Shown here: positions 61,123-64,000 of the stretch, piece by piece
How positions within the stretch are numbered: position 1 is the first letter of the stretch
How the letters are laid out: the number at the start of each line of letters is the position of its first letter
Source: Verrucomicrobiota bacterium
GTDB lineage: Bacteria; Verrucomicrobiota; Verrucomicrobiia; Chthoniobacterales; Terrimicrobiaceae
DNA: 64,000 nt
Assembly (NCBI GenBank): GCA_026398255.1
Contig: JAPLTG010000033.1
Coordinates: 62,001 to 126,000, forward strand
Direction of reading: 5' to 3'
The notes under the pieces: generated by a model
The model's input: the letters and a program-made list of their open reading frames with translations, nothing else
What the model was told of the DNA's origin: nothing
The model's database searches: none
Program-made: the position numbers and the translations under genes

Positions 61123-62628
61123 ATGCTGGAAGGAATTTGCTATCTCGTCGGCGCGGGTCCTGGCGACCCGTTGCTACTCACGCTCAAGGGCCGCCACTGC
61201 TTGGAACGCGCGGATGTCGTCGTCTATGACTACCTCTGCAATCCCGAGCTTTTAAAATGGGCACCCGTTGATGCCGAAAAGCTCTATGTCGGCAAAAAAG
61301 CCGGCGCCCACACGATGCGCCAAGAGGACATCGACGCCCTTCTGATTTCCAAAACCCAGGCCGGAAAAACGGTCGCCCGACTCAAGGGCGGCGATCCTTT
61401 TGTTTTCGGGCGAGGTGGTGAAGAGGCCGAGGCTTTGGCTGCAGCAGGGTGCCGGTTCGAAATCGTGCCCGGTGTCAGCTCCGCCATCGCAGGACCGGCC
61501 TACGCGGGAATTCCAGTCACCCACCGCAAGCACACCTCGATGTTTACGATTTTTACGGGACACGAGGATCCGACGAAGCCCGACCCCTCGCTGGACTATA
61601 AAGTCCTCGCGACCTCTCCTGGCACAAAAGTCATGCTCATGGGCATCGAGCGTTTGCGCTCCATCACCGCCCGACTCCGCGAGGAGGGAATGCCTGCGGA
61701 AACACCCGTCGCCCTCGTGCGATGGGCGAGCACGGGATACCAAAAAACCCTCGTCGGCACGGTCACGAATATCGCCGAAAAGGCGGAGGAGGTTTCTTTT
61801 GAGGCTCCGGCCGTGGCGGTTTTTGGCGAGGTGGTGAACCTGCGTGAACCCCTGAACTGGTTTGAAAGCCTCCCGCTTTTTGGCAAACGCATCGCCGTCA
61901 CTCGCACGCAGTCGCAGGCCGGGGAACTCGTTGCCAGCTTGCGAGAGCTCGGAGCCGACGCCTATGAGATGCCAACGATCCGAATCGAGCCCGCTCCAGA
62001 TAAACGGGAATTCTACGAATTGGTCGCCTACGCCCACACCTATGAATGGCTGATCTTTACGAGCCCGAACGGCGTGGATGCTTTCTTCAAGGCCTTCTAC
62101 GAACTCTACAAGGATGCCCGAAGCCTCGGCGGAGTTCGGATCGCGGTGATCGGCCCCGCCACGGCCGAGCGCGTTCGTTCCAACCGATTCGAGATCGATC
62201 TCATTCCGGAAAAACATATCGCCGGCGAGATCGTTCCAGCCCTCCAGAAAGAGACCACTATTGATAATCTGAAAGTCCTGCTCGTTCGCGGCGAGAAGGC
62301 CCGCGACGAACTCCCCAAGGAACTTTCCCGCCTCGGCGCGATCGTGGATGAGGCTCTAGCCTACCGCACGCTTCCCGAGTCAGCAGACTCCTTGGGCATC
62401 GCACGCTATCGCCGGGAGGGCGCCGACATGGTGACTTTCACGAGTGCTTCGACGGCCGAGAATTTTCATGCCCTCGAATTGCCAACCGACAAAAATGTGA
62501 GCTTCGCGAGCATTGGGCCGATTACCTCCAAGGCAATGCGCTCCTTGGAAATGCCTGTCGCTCTAGAGGCAAAAAGCCATGACATTCCGGGATTGATCCA
62601 AGCGATCGTCGGTTTTTATAAAAAATAA
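61123..62628 (+). CDS. Uroporphyrinogen-III C-methyltransferase / uroporphyrinogen-III synthase fusion
   Basis: A 501-residue fusion for tetrapyrrole synthesis. Residues 1 to about 245 are a SUMT (CobA-type): YLVGAGPGDPLLLTLKGRHC, RLKGGDPFVFGRGGEEAEAL and VPGVSSAIAGPAYAGIPVTH. Residues about 255-501 are HemD-like: GKRIAVTRTQSQAGELVASL, EWLIFTSPNGVDAFF and a late DMVTFTSASTAENF. The first makes precorrin-2 and the second uroporphyrinogen III. Such cobA-hemD fusions are known in several phyla. The ATG at 61123 is chosen by comparison with SUMT. Confidence 0.93.
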   Translation: MLEGICYLVGAGPGDPLLLTLKGRHCLERADVVVYDYLCNPELLKWAPVDAEKLYVGKKAGAHTMRQEDIDALLISKTQAGKTVARLKGGDPFVFGRGGEEAEALAAAGCRFEIVPGVSSAIAGPAYAGIPVTHRKHTSMFTIFTGHEDPTKPDPSLDYKVLATSPGTKVMLMGIERLRSITARLREEGMPAETPVALVRWASTGYQKTLVGTVTNIAEKAEEVSFEAPAVAVFGEVVNLREPLNWFESLPLFGKRIAVTRTQSQAGELVASLRELGADAYEMPTIRIEPAPDKREFYELVAYAHTYEWLIFTSPNGVDAFFKAFYELYKDARSLGGVRIAVIGPATAERVRSNRFEIDLIPEKHIAGEIVPALQKETTIDNLKVLLVRGEKARDELPKELSRLGAIVDEALAYRTLPESADSLGIARYRREGADMVTFTSASTAENFHALELPTDKNVSFASIGPITSKAMRSLEMPVALEAKSHDIPGLIQAIVGFYKK

Positions 62629-62650
62629 ACGACCACTTCCCTGCATCCCT

Positions 62651-63112
62651 ATGGAGACCGACTGCGTAATCACTGAATATGCCGTTAAGAAAATGATCGC
62701 CGACTTGTCAGAAATCTCTATCACGCGGGTTCCCGAAGGTCTTTCGGATACAAAATCCAAAACGCTTTTCCAAAAAATAACCCGCCGGATTTCCTCGGAG
62801 CCCGCCCGCCTGCAAACGGACGCCAATGGCTTCATCACCTCGGTGAATCCTGCATTCACCCGGCTTTGCGGTCACACATTCGACGAAATGAAAGGGCGCA
62901 AGCCGGGGGCTGTGCTGCAAGGTCCCGAGTCCTCCCGCGAGAGCATTGAAACCCTGCGCCACGCGATTCGGAATGGAGTTCCCTGCGTGACCGAGTTGGT
63001 CAACTACCACAAAAACAATATCCCCTATCGCGTGAGGATCGATCTGCGTCCCATGCTCTCCGCTTCTGGAAAAGTCATCGGGTTTGAAGCCGAGGAGTAT
63101 CTGTTGGACTAA
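62651..63112 (+). CDS. Stand-alone PAS-domain protein
   Basis: A 153-residue protein with one PAS domain (about 45-150) and no output domain. GRKPGAVLQGPESSRESIE matches the LOV-like GRNCRFLQG region but has no flavin-binding Cys (KPGAV instead of NCRF). RLQTDANGFITSVNPAFTRL and VRIDLRPMLSASGKVIGFEA are typical PAS strands. It probably senses or binds through a partner. Its 3' end overlaps the convergent bioF-like gene by 38 bases. Confidence 0.8.
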   Translation: METDCVITEYAVKKMIADLSEISITRVPEGLSDTKSKTLFQKITRRISSEPARLQTDANGFITSVNPAFTRLCGHTFDEMKGRKPGAVLQGPESSRESIETLRHAIRNGVPCVTELVNYHKNNIPYRVRIDLRPMLSASGKVIGFEAEEYLLD

Positions 63113-64000
63113 TCTTCGCCAGTTCGGCGGCGAGTGTTTGGATATTCTCTGGCGAGTGTTTGGCGGTCAGGGCGACTCGTAATCTCGCGGAGCCTTTGGC
63201 CACGGTCGGGTAGCGAATCGCCGGAACCAGATACCCGGCATCGAGTAATTTAGCGGACACATCCATCGCTTCCGATTCGCCGCCGATTATCCAGGGAATG
63301 ATCGCCGATGAAGCCTCTTCCAAACCCAATTGTTTGGATGCAGACGCGAGGTTTTGGCGGAGAGAGGTCCGCAGGGCATCGCCCTCGCTCGATCGGCAAA
63401 TCTTCAAAGCCTCCCGAGCAGCCGCCGCCACCGGAGCGGGCTGGGCTGTGGAAAAAATAAAACTCCGCGCGCTGTTGATCAGAAATTCCCGCAAGGCCTC
63501 GCTCCCGGCAATGTAGGCCCCGTGCGCGCCAAGGGCTTTGCCGAGAGTTCCCATCTGGATCTCGATCCGATCAGAAACTCCCTCGCGATCGGCCAGTCCC
63601 CTTCCCTCTTCGCCGAGAACCCCCACCGCATGAGCCTCATCGAGCAAAAGCCAAGCCCCGAAGCGTTCTTTCAGCGCAACCATTTCGGAAACAGGAGCAA
63701 GGTCGCCATCCATGCTGTAAACGGACTCAGCGACCACCAGCACGCGGGCATGCGGGTATTTTTCCCTCGCCCACCGGAGATGGCTTTCCAACTTCCCGAG
63801 GTCGTTATGGTGAAAAACGCGGATTGTCGCCCCGCTCAATCGAGCGCCATCGACCAGACAGGCATGCGAGAGTTTATCCAAAATCACAACATCCCCGGCA
63901 CCACACAGCGCGGGGATCGTTCCAAGCGCCGCCGCATAACCACTCGAAAAACTCAGCGACGCGGGCGTCCGCTTGAAGTCGGCAATCGCTGCTTCCAATT
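63075..64000 (-). CDS. 8-amino-7-oxononanoate synthase-like PLP enzyme, 5' part outside the window
   Basis: At least 308 residues of an alpha-oxoamine synthase (BioF/KBL type), cut by the window edge. Visible motifs: SLSFSSGYAAALGTIPALCG, DKLSHACLVDGARLSG, LLLDEAHAVGVLGEEGRGL, and the PLP Lys in MGTLGKALGAHGAY. BioF would join pimeloyl-thioester and alanine for biotin synthesis; KBL uses glycine. BioF is preferred from the motif wording. The rest of a biotin operon, if present, is beyond the window. Confidence 0.85.
   Translation of the reverse strand, partial: LEAAIADFKRTPASLSFSSGYAAALGTIPALCGAGDVVILDKLSHACLVDGARLSGATIRVFHHNDLGKLESHLRWAREKYPHARVLVVAESVYSMDGDLAPVSEMVALKERFGAWLLLDEAHAVGVLGEEGRGLADREGVSDRIEIQMGTLGKALGAHGAYIAGSEALREFLINSARSFIFSTAQPAPVAAAAREALKICRSSEGDALRTSLRQNLASASKQLGLEEASSAIIPWIIGGESEAMDVSAKLLDAGYLVPAIRYPTVAKGSARLRVALTAKHSPENIQTLAAELAKISPTDTPRLQTR

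Overview
The window reads as a GC-rich, gene-dense, Gram-negative chromosome segment, most likely from Verrucomicrobiota. LPS genes (lpxB, hldD), a Wza/Wzc-type exopolysaccharide pair and a beta-barrel protein indicate an outer membrane. Tat-exported Gfo/Idh/MocA oxidoreductases, DUF1080, ThuA, HEAT and PAS-AraC genes in one block are typical of that phylum and of Planctomycetota. The phylum call is inference from gene content; no rRNA gene is present.

Layout. 0-2.2 kb: 5-formyl-THF cyclo-ligase diverging from an MBL-fold hydrolase, then a Lon-substrate-binding-domain protein. 2.2-8.7 kb: a phosphate module, pstC-pstA-pstB-phoU, preceded by a Pho-box-like site; a second copy of that site precedes a metallophosphoesterase that may be a PlcP-type phospholipase C. 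8.7-13.2 kb (minus): ppc, cysK and a frameshifted TPR gene. 13.3-18.3 kb (minus): DUF308 protein, tyrosine autokinase, Wza-like exporter and beta-barrel protein, with a perfect 26-bp palindrome upstream. 18.4-20.8 kb: tRNA-Val, tRNA-Ile(CAT), HIT protein, lpxB, a small anchored protein and tRNA-Gln. 20.9-27.1 kb: Ser/Thr kinase, small membrane protein, YceI, tgt, and one 904-residue protein joining an MBL exonuclease to an ATP-dependent DNA ligase. 27.1-28.5 kb is a decayed patch: a broken channel/cNMP gene, two 48-bp direct repeats and an apparently shortened CIA30 gene.

28.6-32.5 kb: a three-gene membrane module whose central protein joins a receiver-like domain, a pseudokinase, a membrane helix and a sulfatase-modifying-factor fold without the catalytic cysteines. 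32.6-39.2 kb: tRNA-Leu, a possible oriC with two DnaA-box-like sites, dnaA, an RNase H-fold exonuclease, TPR proteins, a MidA-like methyltransferase and hldD.

39.3-52.7 kb (minus) is one tightly packed 12-gene run: DoxX, Gfo/Idh, F5/8C-like protein, DUF1080 hydrolase, ankyrin protein, two tandem near-identical Tat Gfo/Idh proteins, HEAT-repeat protein, TIM-barrel epimerase, cytosolic Gfo/Idh, ThuA and an MFS transporter. A PAS-AraC regulator is divergent from it. I read it as a carbohydrate-oxidation operon, plausibly of the 3-keto-glycoside type; it is the best candidate for a poorly described system here. 53.6-64 kb holds apbE, an Agl23-like glycosyltransferase, carB, a hypothetical gene, pgl, a zinc-ribbon coiled-coil protein, a cobA-hemD fusion, a lone PAS protein and the 3' part of a bioF-like gene cut by the window edge. 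No CRISPR array, prophage or insertion sequence was seen.
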